Assembly (NCBI GenBank): GCA_965153455.1
Contig: OZ234494.1
Span: 18,972,001 to 19,036,000, forward strand
Origin: Sphagnum compactum
Lineage: Eukaryota; Bryophyta; Sphagnopsida; Sphagnales
DNA length: 64,000 nt
Direction of reading: 5' to 3'
Both the position numbers and the translations under genes were made by a program. Below, piece after piece: positions 25,264-36,867 of the stretch (position 1 is the first letter of the stretch; the number at the start of each line of letters is the position of its first letter). The notes beneath the pieces were generated by a model. That model was not told the origin of the DNA. It did no database searches and worked only from the letters and a program-made list of their open reading frames with translations.

Positions 25264-25444
25264 TGGCTAGGTATGGAGGATAGGCAGGTGAGCACGAAGG
25301 TGAACGGTGAGACTCGTGAGAGACTCGGGCAGAGTGTTAAACGGAGCGCCGGAGTTCGTCGGCAGGCCGGGAGGGGAGCTACGGGGCAGGCAGACGTCTG
25401 CCGGGTGGGGCAGAGCAGAAAGTCGAGATTTTCTGCCTGCCAGG

Positions 25445-25455
25445 TTTAGGGTTTA
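25445..25455 (+). promoter_or_regulatory. Telo-box (TTTAGGGTTTA) in the synthetase promoter or leader
   Basis: The motif lies about 120 bases upstream of the synthetase start codon. Telo-boxes (AAACCCTAA and its complement) are known in promoters and leaders of plant translation-related genes, so the position fits. Function here is inferred. Confidence 0.55.
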
Positions 25456-25524
25456 GTGCGCGACCCAAGAATCAACAGGCTCCATGCCAAGCTTTCGCAA
25501 TTAGGTGAGTGGCAGCGCAACAAC

Positions 25525-25553
25525 GAAGAGAGAGAGAGAGAGAGAGAGGGAGA
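25525..25553. repeat. (GA)n tract in the presumed 5' untranslated region
   Basis: About 12 GA repeats end 20 bases before the start codon of the glutamyl-tRNA synthetase. Such GA/CT tracts are common in plant core promoters and leaders. Confidence 0.8.
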
Positions 25554-25572
25554 GGAGGAGACGCAGAAGAAG

Positions 25573-25777
25573 ATGGGGAGGAAGCTGAAATCGGATGCCA
25601 CACTCACCTACGCAGCGGATGCTTTCCCTTTGCACGTGGTCGCGGCAGCGTTGGTGGGCGGCATGTCCATCTCCACTGAGCCTTCGCTCCCGCCCGCTTC
25701 CATCCCTGTTCTGTTGCTATCCTCAGGGTGAGTTTGTTTTCCTGTCACCTTCATGCCTGATAGCAATCCTTCTCCTC

Positions 25778-25838
<61 letters not shown>

Positions 25839-28810
25839 CTCTCTGTGTGGTTCGTCCAGCCTACTTTCGGGCTTTGGAGGGAAGTCACATTTGTTGACAT
25901 TGTTTCTGTTGTCCCCAGGGAGGAGCTACAAGGAGCTGGAACCCTTGTTAGATACGTAGGGCGTGTGAGCAGTCTTCCCAACTTTTATGGTGCAGATGCC
26001 CTCACTGCTTCTCAGGTTCCTCTTCTTCTTTTTCTTCTTCTTCTTCCTCAAGCCCTTGTGCTTGCCCTACCCATCCAAATCAACCCTGTTCTTGCCCTTT
26101 GCATCCATACCAACCTTGTTCTTCTATGCATCCAAATCAATGTCGTCTGAATGGTGGACACTGTTGTTGTTTGTGCATTCGTAGATTGACGAGTGGCTGG
26201 AGTATGCACCGAAAGTCAGCATTGGAGCAGAGTTTGAGATTGTTTGCAAATACACAGACACTTACCTTACTTTCCGAACCTTCCTTGTTGGATATGACAT
26301 TTCTATAGCAGATGTCACGCTGTGGGCTCATCTTGCTGGTACACTTCTTTCTCCTTTCTCCTGTTGCTGGAGCTTTTGTACTGTAATTGCAATCTTTCTT
26401 GCAACCAGTTCAATGAGATTCCCTTGTTTTTTTTGTTTTTTTGACAGCATCAGGTCAAAGATGGGAGAGTTTCCGGAAGTCAAGCAAGTTCATCAACTTG
26501 GTGCGCTGGTATAATTGTATTCTGGCACAGTATCCAGACCTTGGGAATCTTGTGAGCAGATACACAGGCCGGCGAAGCACGGGATTGCCTGAGGGAGCTA
26601 AATCAGCATCAAGTGCCAAAACAAATGGGTTGGCAGCTGACAAGAAGGAGAAGGTGGAAGGCTCCTTTGATGTTGATTTGCCTGGAGCGGAGATTGGCAA
26701 AGTTTGCACAAGGTTTCCACCAGAGCCAAGTGGATATCTGCACATTGGTCATGCGAAAGCTGCTCTTCTAAACCAGTACTTTGCTCAGAAGTACCAGGGC
26801 AGACTTATTATCCGGTTTGATGATACAAATCCCTCTAAAGAGAAGGACGAATATATTGAAAGTATACTTTTGGACCTCGAAACTCTGGGGGTCAAGGGTG
26901 ATGCTATCACTTACACATCTGACTACTTTCTGCAGCTCATGGAGATGGCAGAGAAGCTAATCCAAGAGAATAAGGCTTATGTAGATGACACGGACCGTGA
27001 GCAAATGCAAAAGGAAAGGGGTGATCGCATTGAATCTAAGTGCCGGAACCAAAGTGTTGCAGAGAATATGGCACTCTGGAAAGAGATGGTTGATGGCACT
27101 GAGAGAGGGAAACAATGCTGTGTACGAGGGAAGCTAGACATGTCTAGTGATAATGCCACTTTGCGGGACCCTGTGTATTACCGGTGTAATCCTACCCCTC
27201 ATCATAGAGTGGGTACCAAGTATAAGGTTTACCCTACCTATGACTTTGCATGCCCATATGTTGACAGTATAGAAGGTGTTACACATGCACTTCGGTCAAG
27301 TGAATACCATGATCGAAATGAGCAATACTATCGGGTTCTAAAAGACATGCAAGTGAGGCCTGTGCATATCTGGGACTTCAGTAGACTCAATTTTGTGTAC
27401 ACATTACTTAGCAAGCGTAAGCTCCAGTGGTTTGTGGACACTGGACGGGTGGAGGGATGGGATGACCCACGTTTTCCAACTGTGCAAGGCATTAAGCGAC
27501 GTGGTCTCACAATAGAGGCTCTCAAGCAATTTATCTTATCCCAGGTTTGTAGTTATGAGGCCAATGATTTTGTTTTGGCATTAATCTCTTTTTTTTGTGG
27601 TGGAGTTGTGCTGCTGCTGCTGTATTTTGTGACATTTTGCTCCAGAATTCACCTTTCTGACCATAGATCATGGGTTCAGGGCAATGGTTGGTTGGACCTG
27701 TCTATGGATATAAGGCATCTCAAACCCATGCTGCATCTGAAAGTTTGCAATTGGTTACAAAAATCTGTGGTGAACTTGATGGGTTGGCAGGGGGCATCCA
27801 AGAACTTGAACTTGATGGAGTGGGACAAGCTCTGGACCATCAACAAGAAACTGATTGATCCTGTCTGTCCCCGGCACACGGCTGTCTTTGCAGATGGAAA
27901 AGTTATTCTCAATTTGAGCAATGGCCCTGATGAGCCCTTTGTTCGTGTGATTGCTCGCCACAAAAAGTTTGATGGGGCAGGGAAGAAGGCAACAACCTTT
28001 ACCAAAAGAGTGTGGCTAGATCAGGTTGATGGTGCTGCTGTCTCAGAAGGCGAGGAAGTGACTCTTATGGATTGGGGCAATGCTGTCATCCATAAGGTAG
28101 AGAAGGATGAGAATGGGGTTGTGGTTGGGCTGTCAGGAGCACTTCATTTGGAGGGTTCAGTGAAGAGCACTAAGTTAAAATTGACATGGCTTCCTGAGAC
28201 AGATGAGCTGCTACCCTTAACTCTTGTGGATCTGGATTACCTTATTACCAAGAAAAAGGTATTTCGATGTCCAGTTTTTCTGCTTTGTCCTTCCTCATCC
28301 TCTCCCTTTCTCCTCTGTCTTCTTCATTTTCGGTATCTTTGACTCTACCTTCTTCTTTGGGTCCTACACCATTCTCACCACCATCTTTATCTCAGTTCTG
28401 TTTCACTGTCACCTTCAGTCTTCTTGTTAAAGGATGTTGCTGTTCTGAGTTACTCATTCAGTGCTGTTGATTGCCTGGAATGCACTTGGTGTCCCAAGAA
28501 TAAGCTTCAAGATTCAGCACAAGTAATTCCATGATGTGTACTTTGCTGACTCTTCTGACATGTTGATGACATGCAGCTGGAGGAGGATGATGATTTTGTT
28601 TCAGTTCTCAATCCAAACACACGATCTGAAACCCTGGCACTTGGGGACTCTAATTTGCGGAATGTGAAGCGGGGTGAAATTCTGCAATTGGAGCGCAAGG
28701 GCTATTACATCTGTGAGACACCATTAATCCGGTCTACAAGGCCTATTGTGCTCATTTCTATTCCAGATGGCAGGCAGCGACCTGCTCCAGGAGAATCTTT
28801 AGTCAAGTAA
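25573..28810 (+). CDS. Cytosolic glutamyl-tRNA synthetase, six exons
   Basis: This enzyme charges tRNA-Glu with glutamate using ATP (EC 6.1.1.17) in the cytosol. Exons: 25573-25727, 25919-26015, 26185-26338, 26448-27544, 27791-28258 and 28577-28810, joining to 734 residues; the Arabidopsis cytosolic enzyme is about 720 from memory. Residues 1-180 form the GST-like N-terminal domain (LVRYVGRVSSLPNFY, RTFLVGYDISIADVTLW). The class I catalytic domain follows with PPEPSGYLHIGHAKAALLNQ (HIGH at 234-237), the DPVYYRCNP and YPTYDFACP segments, and LSKRK (456-460) in place of KMSKS. The anticodon-binding beta-barrel fills the rest (PRHTAV, EEVTLMDWGN, GSVKSTKLKLTWLP, ending GESLVK). This is the eukaryotic/archaeal type. 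All junctions are GT-AG and in phase. The start was chosen as the first ATG giving the conserved N-terminus. Intron 4 is frame-preserving. Confidence 0.97.
25779..25834. repeat. (CT)n microsatellite in synthetase intron 1
   Basis: About 28 CT units lie within the first intron of the glutamyl-tRNA synthetase gene. They create spurious Ser-Leu open frames on the plus strand and Arg-Glu frames on the minus strand. Confidence 0.95.
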
Positions 28811-29540
28811 CACTGACACGGATTCTTTTGAGGTGCTGTCTGCAAATGCTATTGTATTTTCTTGCATTCTGCCAATGAGAGTGTTTCCTTTCAACTACAG
28901 TCAAGGAACCATGTGATTTGGTACAATATATTTGCAAAAGTTCAATATCAATGGTGAATAGACATACAATTCATGTTTATATATGTGCAATGGTGATTCA
29001 TGCTTAAATTATGAGAATGGAGTTGGCCTGTATGTTTGCTACAAGGTACAAACATGTCACCTACTTACCAATGTCACTGATATGATTCAAACACAAAAAG
29101 AAGAGGAGACATTTAACTGGTGCGCATAAATGTCCTTCAAGTGTCACCATGTCATCTGTTTGCTGTCTTCTGGGGTCTTCTTGTTGAAGAGGTTGTTGCA
29201 TCACCAAAATAGGAAGGATGTCTTGGGCAATGACAATGGCAACCCCAAGGATTTTTTTTTCTCACCAAAAGGTTGCATGTGTTGGTGTACATCTCCATGC
29301 CAGTAATCTGCCTGCAGTGGAAAGCTGAGCTCCTATTCCTTTGACATCAACTTGCAATTTGGAGATGAAAGCTCAAACCGTAGGAGAAGCTGTACCTGTA
29401 CCAGCTCCAGCCCCTTGAAGCTCAGAATCAAATTCTTCAATCCTTTCTGGTGCAGGAGAAAGCTTGTTCCAGACACCCAGTGCTAAAAAATGTAGTGTTC
29501 AAACTTATGGCAAGAAGATCCTAATAGTGATAATCTGCTC
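28811..29540. other. 3' flank of the synthetase gene
   Basis: The first few hundred bases are presumably the 3' untranslated region and terminator of the glutamyl-tRNA synthetase. No poly(A) signal is distinctive enough to call. From about 29100 the sequence becomes gene-relic-like, but nothing is identifiable before 29545. Confidence 0.5.
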
Positions 29541-29544
29541 CAAC

Positions 29545-29777
29545 TTAATGGGCACCTGTCCAATGCACATTGTTTTGAATCTCATCATAGAGCACAAGAA
29601 TAAGAGCAGCTCCTGTTCCTCGCACCATGTTAAACACTGCTCCTTTTTAAAATGCCATAACCCCCTCAGTGGAGTAGATCTTCCAGCAATCAAGCGTGCT
29701 ATTAGGCATATTCTTCTCAAGCCCTGCCTGCATCATCATCTGCCGGCGCACTGTATCTAATGGGTAAGTAATCATAG
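29545..29777 (-). pseudogene. C-terminal exon of a plasma-membrane-type ADP/ATP carrier (relic)
   Basis: Mitochondrial-carrier-family proteins exchange nucleotides across membranes. This minus-strand piece aligns with the last 75 or so residues of the plant carrier typified by Arabidopsis At5g56450 (PM-ANT), recalled from memory. It shows YPLDTVRRQMMMQAG, STLDCWKIYSTEG, FNMVRGTGAALILVLYDEIQ and ends VHWTGAH at a TAA (29545-29547). The adenine-nucleotide-carrier signature RRRMMM is RRQMMM here. An in-frame TAA at 29647-29649 replaces an aromatic codon before KGA. One residue is missing after CWK relative to the family. No other carrier exons were found nearby. It lies in line with elongation-factor and haemoglobin fragments on the same strand. 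Confidence 0.85.
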
Positions 29778-29844
29778 TGGAACATTTCAACCTCAGCAAG
29801 TCATGGGATCACAAAAGAAGGAAATTTCTTGTTGCCAGACCAAC

Positions 29845-29939
29845 CTGTAAATATCTCTGATGATTGAGCCTTCAAACGCAATGGGTGCCTTGAGCTCCAC
29901 TAGCATTATTGGCTCCAGGATTGCTGGTCCACCTGCCAT
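29845..29939 (-). pseudogene. Exon fragment of mitochondrial elongation factor G
   Basis: EF-G drives ribosomal translocation. The minus strand reads GPAILEPIMLVELKAPIAFE, then GSIIRDIYR before a GTTGGT donor at 29844. This matches the mitochondrial EF-G segment near the domain IV/V boundary (family form PVILEPVMLVELKVPTEFQG, then TVAGDINKR). It is a single exon of about 30 codons with no neighbouring EF-G exons recognisable, so it is a fragment. It sits between the carrier relic and an unidentified exon, all in one orientation. Confidence 0.75.
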
Positions 29940-30003
29940 ATCTGTACTGAAGGTCACAGATACAGACACAGACACAAAGACACAGATAGAGACACAGCTA
30001 CTT

Positions 30004-30370
30004 CAGCTCTCCTCTCCCCTTATACTGAGAGCTGAAGGTTTTGGATTCTTGACTCTTTGTTTTGCTCACCAGTAGTTGGTTATGTTTGTTCAGCCTTGTC
30101 AAATTCCAAACCTGCAAATCACACCCCATAACAAAAGCATGAAAACACGAAGACAAAGAAAGACAGAAACAGAGAGATAGAGAAGACAAACATTCTTTGG
30201 ATGTTTGTTTTTGTTTTCAGTGCAGCTTTTGTTCTGGTGGAATGTACATACCTACTGCTGCGGCTGTTGTCATGCTCCTCCAATAATGAAGTGCATTCTT
30301 GGCCATTGCTGCTACTTCTAATTGAATTCTCTCAAACTCCAGCTCCTTTAGCTCTCCTCTCCCCTTATAG
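30004..30370. repeat. 20-bp exact duplication, AGCTCTCCTCTCCCCTTATA
   Basis: The 20-mer occurs near 30006 and again near 30350, about 345 bases apart, in direct orientation. Read on the minus strand it begins TATAAGGGGAGAGG, a TATA-like sequence. Flanking AAAGGAGCTG/GAAGTAGCTG sequence is partly shared, so it looks like remnants of a short duplication. Confidence 0.7.
30252..30350 (-). other. Exon-like segment, unidentified
   Basis: The minus strand reads ELEFERIQLEVAAMAKNALH, then YWRSMTTAAAV before a GTATGT donor at 30251. The pattern looks like a helical protein segment. I do not recognise the family. It lies between the EF-G and haemoglobin fragments and shares their orientation, so it may be a fourth captured gene piece. 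Confidence 0.4.
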
Positions 30371-30505
30371 TGTGAGAGAGAGAAAGAGAGCTTGTGTGCA
30401 ACTCTGTGAAGAAGCGAACAACTTTAGTCTGCAAAACACACACACAAATGATGAAGAGAAACATACATCAGTTTTGAGACATCATGTGCAAGAAAGAGTT
30501 TAGAC

Positions 30506-31336
30506 TTGAAAAAGTTTACGAGGTGGCTCTTGGAATCAATCTCATGGATATCATCCGGTGCAGCTTTCATATGGTCTAGCCATCTTGCTTCTGCTTCCTT
30601 GGTCACTGCATATGGATTGTGCCTTCCTATCAAGGCTGGGTGTCCTGCCAAAAAGCAAAGCAAGCATGACCTGATTCAATGGACTTCATGAAATGTTTCT
30701 CATGCAATCTGCTTGTTGCAGTTAATGATCATGGCTGCAATGAGCTGCAGGACAGTAATCTTATAGATTAGCAAAATTGGTAGCAGTTGCTGGGTTGACA
30801 ATGTTCTGCAGCAATATATAACTACCTCTTCTTTGCCCATAGAGTGGTGGACCACCCACTCATTGAATGCAAAACTCATATTGGTTGCAGATGGCCTCCT
30901 CCTTGGTGGAATTACTGAAGATGCTTTGAAACCAAGTCTGATAGTCCTCAAACACACTGTTGATCACAAAATCACACTCTAAATCAGAAACTGTTCATAT
31001 TGTTCAATGTGCAAGCTGCACAGGCTGCATGCAGTAGTGCTCAATCTAGAAAGAAACCAGAGCTGCTGATGCACTCATGAGATCAAGTAATTGGTTTCAA
31101 GATTTTGAGAAGTTGCACACATACATACATGCAGTAGTACTGATCATCAGCCTGCTGCTGTTGCTGATCATGAGCTTTTCTCTTACTTAACTACGTATCA
31201 AGTATAAAAGTTGGTGGAGAGCTTGATGAAGGTGCCGAAGCCCAATCTCTCATACAAAATTCACTTTGTCCATGGAGAATGCATCCTCCTGCTTTATTCC
31301 ATTGTTCGCTGTTGCTTGTGCATGCAACCACTGCAT
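30506..31336 (-). pseudogene. GLB3: 2-on-2 (truncated) haemoglobin GLB3-type pseudogene, three exons with introns
   Basis: Plant GLB3 is a TrHbO-like haem protein. Exon 1 (31336-31199) starts MQWLHAQATANNGIKQEDAF and reaches FGTFIKLSTNFYT. Exon 2 (30956-30826) gives VFEDYQTWFQSIFSNSTKEE and GGPPLYGQRR. Exon 3 (30644 to about 30506) gives GHPALIGRHNPYAVTKEAEA, RWLDHMKAAPDDIHEID and LVNFFK. This order and the GHPALIGRH haem-pocket motif are specific to the family. Defects: a one-base insertion in exon 1 after KVN; the exon 1 donor is AT in place of GT, with the shared Arg codon changed; a TGA at 30860-30862 where the family has Arg before the GGPPLY motif; and no convincing C-terminal exon. Intron positions are kept, so this is not a processed copy. 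C-to-T type changes dominate. Confidence 0.88.
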
Positions 31337-31339
31337 CTT

Positions 31340-34300
31340 CTAATTCTAGTTTTACCACAGTCATGCCACTTAATCCTGCAGTTTCCAATATGTTCCAGCT
31401 GCTACTACTGCTACAGGAACTGGCTAGTTATACACTTCCGCTTTAACACTTGTGTTTTGCCACATGCTACAATGAACTACAAAATTGTAATGCCTGCAGA
31501 CATTTTGGACATACCTCGTCAGCTCAAATTTTCAAAAGCAGTATTTGACCAAGATTGTTGCTTAAAACATACACATCTCAGTAACCCTTCAGCAAGGTAG
31601 TTATGCCTAAGGATTCACCTATAACTACGTCTACACACTAGAGCATTTGTGCACTTGTCCTGGATGCACATTGAGCATGAGTTGAAAGACAGGGCCATGA
31701 AATGAGTAATGTGAGAACATTGGGTAAACATGCATGTTCCACAAAGATGCCTGTCACATGGCCCCATCAATTAGCATTCGGATTCTCAGCTCATTTGCAG
31801 AAGGCATGGGCTTCACAAACGCTCCATAAGATGCCAAAGCACTACATACCCCACATCCTAGAATTAGTTAAGACACACACAATGCATGTAGTGTTCATGC
31901 AAAGAAAATACCCCGACATCTATGTGCAAGGTTTCTATGGTGGAAGAGGGAGGGTTGAGAGAATGTTGATACAATCAAATAGTGACCCAACAACTAAAGT
32001 TGCCCAGAGCTTGTACTCAAGCACAATAGAGTAATTCACCTTTGGGGTCATACTAGTGTATGTCAGGCCATTTGTGCAATTGTATGAAACTGGTGAAATC
32101 AGGAAATTTGTGTGGATTATTAGCACACATTGTGAAAGCACACAATCGGGGAAGAACTTTAGCATACTTGGTTGAAATCAGAGAAGAAAGGTAGCATGGT
32201 TGTATTAAGCCAAGCAATGGGCCAACACTGTCCAATGGTACCCCACCACCTACATCAGACATGGAATAATTATATGTTGTGTTCATGGAAACTAATAACA
32301 TTCTAGGCACCAAGTCCCCCTTTCATGGCTTTGCTGTCAGCCTTGGCACAGCCCCCTAACAGACCTTTTCTGATGTTCTAGAGAGTTCAACTAAGAGGGC
32401 ATTCATGTCAAAGAAACCTGTTCTGGGTAGTTTTGAAATTGGGTGGCTGCCTTGGTTTCATACACCCAGCTAGGAGCAAATAGGGCACTAAATCTCTTAA
32501 GCAACATGGTAAAACTATTGCAGTATCAAAATCAGCTTAGGCAACAATTGTGGTATCTCTTAAGCAACATGGTATCTCTTAAGCACAATTGATAAGAGAT
32601 ATCAAGAGATTCCAGTTGTATCAAAATCAGCTCACTGTCAGAGGCAGGCTTGTGGCCATTCTACCCCATGTCCCAATACTACATCACCTCTTAACCTTGC
32701 AAATTTCACATCAGAAAGACAAAACAGATTCTACCCAAAGCTAACACCACCAAACTTTTTGAATGCAGCAGTAAGGACTGGAGAGTTATACTGTGTTACA
32801 ATGCACTTGATCAGTTTTTTTCCTGATATTGTAACGTAATGTATGATCAAAGTGTTATCTTAAAAGTCATCTAGTGGTTGCAAATAGTGCAATCTGTCAT
32901 CACAATGATCAAAACAAGTTTGTCTCAGGGAAAGAAATCTCTTACACAGCTTCCTGCTTGATGGCAGCTAAAGAGATCAAAGCACTCTGCTGCTCTCTAC
33001 ATCCATTCTGCAGATCCTCCTGCAGCAACTTCATGCATTGGGTCATTGACTCTTTTATTCAGTCCTGAAATGCCCTAGGATCCACTGCTGACTAGTTGCA
33101 ACTAGACACTAATTTTGAAAAATAAATGCCTCAAAACTGCAAAAGCTTGATCTCTTAAGCAACATGGTAAAACTATTCCAGTGAAACACACTGGAGCAGG
33201 ATACCACAATTGATTTATCTGCTTTTGCAAGTTTCAGTTCTTCCTCTCCTTTAAACCTAGCCTCTCTCTTCTGTATTCATGAATAACATCCAGAACAATC
33301 TATTTAGCATCAACAGAAAAATGCTGCAGCATCTACATGTGAAAGAAATCAAAACACATTTTAATTTATACATAGCAAAAAATGAAATAGGTTAAAATTT
33401 GAAAGGATTGCATATTTAGTATTCGTATTCAATAGTTTAAAGATTGAAAGAAAAAAATTCAATCCCAAATATAAAGAATAATTCATAGAATGGGCAAGTG
33501 ATGATGAGTAGACAATTATGGTCATGTTGACCCTAATTTGAGAGGTTTATCCTTCAAATATAATTAATTTTCAGAAAATTGCACAATATTTTTTTCAAAT
33601 GATTTTTTATTTAATAAAAACATTCCATTCACCATAATGTTCTGTTTGACACTACCTTAAAATAATGATGCTTTTTTTCCATATTTTTTTACATTTTTCA
33701 CAAAACCGCATACTACACCAAACCTTGTTTCAACAATTGTTGGGCTGTCATTTGATAAATGTATTTCTGGAGGGAAAATCAAAATTAAAAAATCAAACAA
33801 AAAAATTTGTACATGGTCAGCTGCCTCAACATTCACCTCAACATGTCAGAAACCCTAAACCCTAAAACCTAAACCCTAAACCCATTCATTTTTTTCTTAG
33901 GAATGAGAATCACAAATGTCTGCTTGCAAAAACAGCAAAAGATTGTTGGAAGTACACATGGGAACAATTGCTTTTGGCCACATCATTAGGTATGCTTCTG
34001 CCTGGAAAAACAAAGTGTGGGTGGGGCACTATGGGGCTCAAAAGGACTAGTGGAAATTTCTTTCTGCAGCAGAATTCCAGATTTCTAATGGAAGTTCTCT
34101 CAATGATCAACTTACATGATAGAAGAAGCTTGCAGCACATCCAGGGCTTTTTTTTCCCCCTATTCTGTGATGAATCCACACTGGTAATCATCCACACGAG
34201 GAATTAGACAAATTTGAGTACAACGAGGAAAGTAGAAAATTTTAAGAATCTTGCTATATTTTTGCAACCTGCTGGAACCCAGTGTCTAAATGTGACAAGT

Positions 34301-36860
34301 TCAGGAGTTTTTTTTCTCAAAATCTGATGTCTTTCGGTGCATTTTTTTGCACAAAAATCCTTGGTACATGAGTTGCACTGGGATTCTTTTCATGGCCAAG
34401 TGGTGAAAAATTGCTGAGCACATCCCCAACCATTGCACTCTGAAGTGAAGTGGTGATCTTCTTGCATGAAGCTCAAGTGCTTAAACCTGGACCGCCAATA
34501 TGAGCAATTTGTAGTTATCAAAAGCTACAGCCATTTTTTATCCATTGTCGGCAGGATTCCCTATGGTGGAAAGATGGTTCCAGTTTTTACCAACAGGAAT
34601 GGATCCAATGGACCCAATATTGGACCCAACAGAGTGCAGGTTTATCAATATTCTCTTAATGATATCCTTCTCACACAATCAAATTCTATGGCTTTCAAGC
34701 ATTCTCAACAGCAGAACCTTTGACAAAATGGTCTTGCAAAGGGTTAACTGCTAAATTTACATCAACTCTAATGCTAGCAATATTGACTCACAGCAAAGAT
34801 CTGTGCAGTTTGCTTCAGTAGTTTTCTTCAGATTTTCTACAAAGAATGGTGAGACCCTACAGGGGACACCCTGCGGTACCTCAACAAGACAACTTCTCTC
34901 TCAATTGCTGTCAAAGAAAGCATTGTACCCATCTCTTAAAATAGGTATGAACTTGGTGTGCCCTGATTGAATCTCTCCTCTGCTCTGGAAATATTTGCCT
35001 TTGGCCTGCAATTCACCCTCAGAATATTCAGATGGCAAAATAACTCGGCTGCTGCAGTAGTGTTCACAGCCTATGTAAAATTGTACCATCCAAAAGCTCA
35101 CCCAGCCAACTCCAAAGATGTTCCACCCCAAGCAGCTCATCTTCCTCTTCTGCTATTTCCTAAGCTGCAATATGGATGACCAGACATACTCAACCAAATA
35201 ATCTCGAGACTTGAGTTGAAGGCAAAAATATTTGACCAACCTTTTGCAAACTACTCAATTTCAAGGACACTCTTACTCCCCTTAAAGGTTTCTGGCAGTT
35301 GAGCATTTCCATCTAATGGAAGCCTTGATATGGTGCACAAATAACAAACAAAATCACCCATGGTATATACAGAGACACGTAAGTTTACGAGCTTGGAATT
35401 TATCAGGCCAGAGCAACCTGACCTTCCAACAACTCTCCAACAATATAAGTCACATTGAGCAATGACAAAGGCTTGAGAAGCTCCATGCAGTTCCATAGAT
35501 TTCCCACAAGAAGTTCATGATATGCCTATTTCCTGCAACCCTGAAATTGCACACAATCCATCCTCCCATCCCATATATCATTTCACCAACTAATGAATAC
35601 AGCGCCCATCATTCCTAAGACCCAATGAATATCAACAATCAACAGACTGTGGAAACCTGAGACTGTCAAGACACTTGCCCAGTTGTACATTGCCCAGTGA
35701 CAGAAGAGATCTTCCCCATTGGAGCCGTCAAGATTATGATGATGTAGCAATCACCTCACACAACAAACAAGCAGGGATTGCAGATTTCTCGTGGGCAATC
35801 CCTTTAAAGAAATTGCTGATTTACTGAGGACTAATCAGCAGACTCTGCACCGTAGAACTTCCCATTCTCTGCATCCAGAAGTCTCCTTTGAAGAGATTTC
35901 CAGCATCGCGTGCATCTAAAGAGGTTGAAAAAGAAGCCCATCTGATTCTAATCAGAAACATTGCTGCAGGATCCAATATTTGATCATGCATTTGATGATG
36001 TTACTCTGTTCAGGTGCCCTGAGTTAGTACAACACATTTACACATGTGGCTTCCTATGCAGCACAGAGCAGCAGTACTTCACTGAACAATTGTGCTACAC
36101 TCACTTTGAGAACCTTTCTATCCCATCGCCACCACCCAGAACTGACTAACTTCCACCTCACTGGAGAGCATAAGAGCATTTCTTTCAGGAGCCAGGCATA
36201 AGAGCATGATTCCTCAGGAGTCTCCTTTGTTTCCTCATCTCCCTGTGCAATCCCTGACTTCAGAGGCATCCAAATCCATTTGTACAGTTTCATGTGTTCC
36301 ACTCAACCTGCCTGTACCTAGTTCCAATAGCGCATGCTCATTTTGCTTGTCCCAATCTAATAACCTTCCCTCTATCTGAATGGCCTGAATTTGGATCCAC
36401 TCTTGTGATCCACTTCTTTTGCAAATGTCATCCTCGGATTACAAGACCGAGAAAATACTTGTCTTCAGTGCCTGAGATTTTGCAACTCCATCAGTCTGTT
36501 GGCAACTGATGTTTACAGTTGAGCATCTTCTGTAGTACTCAAGTGAATTGGTGAAGCTGCATCACTGCCATATTCCTCTTCTTTTTGACATCAAAACATG
36601 TGCTGGTCTTCTCAGAGTTACTTTTTCATGTAGGAACCTGGAAGTTTGAGAGTCAAGCTGCATTTAAGTAGAGATGTGCTGGGTGAGACTAGAACCCTGC
36701 TTTTAATTTGCAATGTGGTCCATGCACTGCTGCCAGTGTCTGGACTTCCCTTTTGCACAACCTTTTGACACATGAGCTTGTTGTGCTGCCAACGCCATTA
36801 TCTGTGCTACAGATACCATTGACCAGTGCCCACCCTGCACAAATTGATGACATTCTTGAT
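31340..36860. other. Long tract of moderate GC with scattered exon-like scraps
   Basis: No gene could be identified. Segments with protein-like frames next to splice-like sites include: minus strand about 32950-33060 (ESMTQCMKLLQEDLQNGCRE, QQSALISLAAIKQEA); plus strand about 34555-34640 (GFPMVERWFQFLPTGMDPMD, PILDPTECR before GT); and minus strand about 35400-35496 (MELHGASQAFVIAQCDLYCW). A short telomere-type repeat lies at 33851-33883. The composition differs from the AT-rich intergenic DNA elsewhere and suggests decayed genic DNA. Confidence 0.45.
33851..33883. repeat. Interstitial telomere-type repeat
   Basis: Four to five contiguous CCCTAAA-type units, one imperfect (CCTAAAACCTAAACCC). 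Likely a repair scar or random short array rather than a former chromosome end. Confidence 0.9.
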
Positions 36861-36867
36861 GTACAGC

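Noticed and set aside
26441-28342. A single 633-codon synthetase exon
   Set aside because: It reads through intron 4 and into intron 5. Family alignment shows the 27545-27790 insert and the tail after KKK at 28258 are not part of the enzyme.
33851-33883. Former chromosome end or fusion point
   Set aside because: Only four to five telomere-type units are present, with no subtelomeric context, and a second tiny array exists at 11780.
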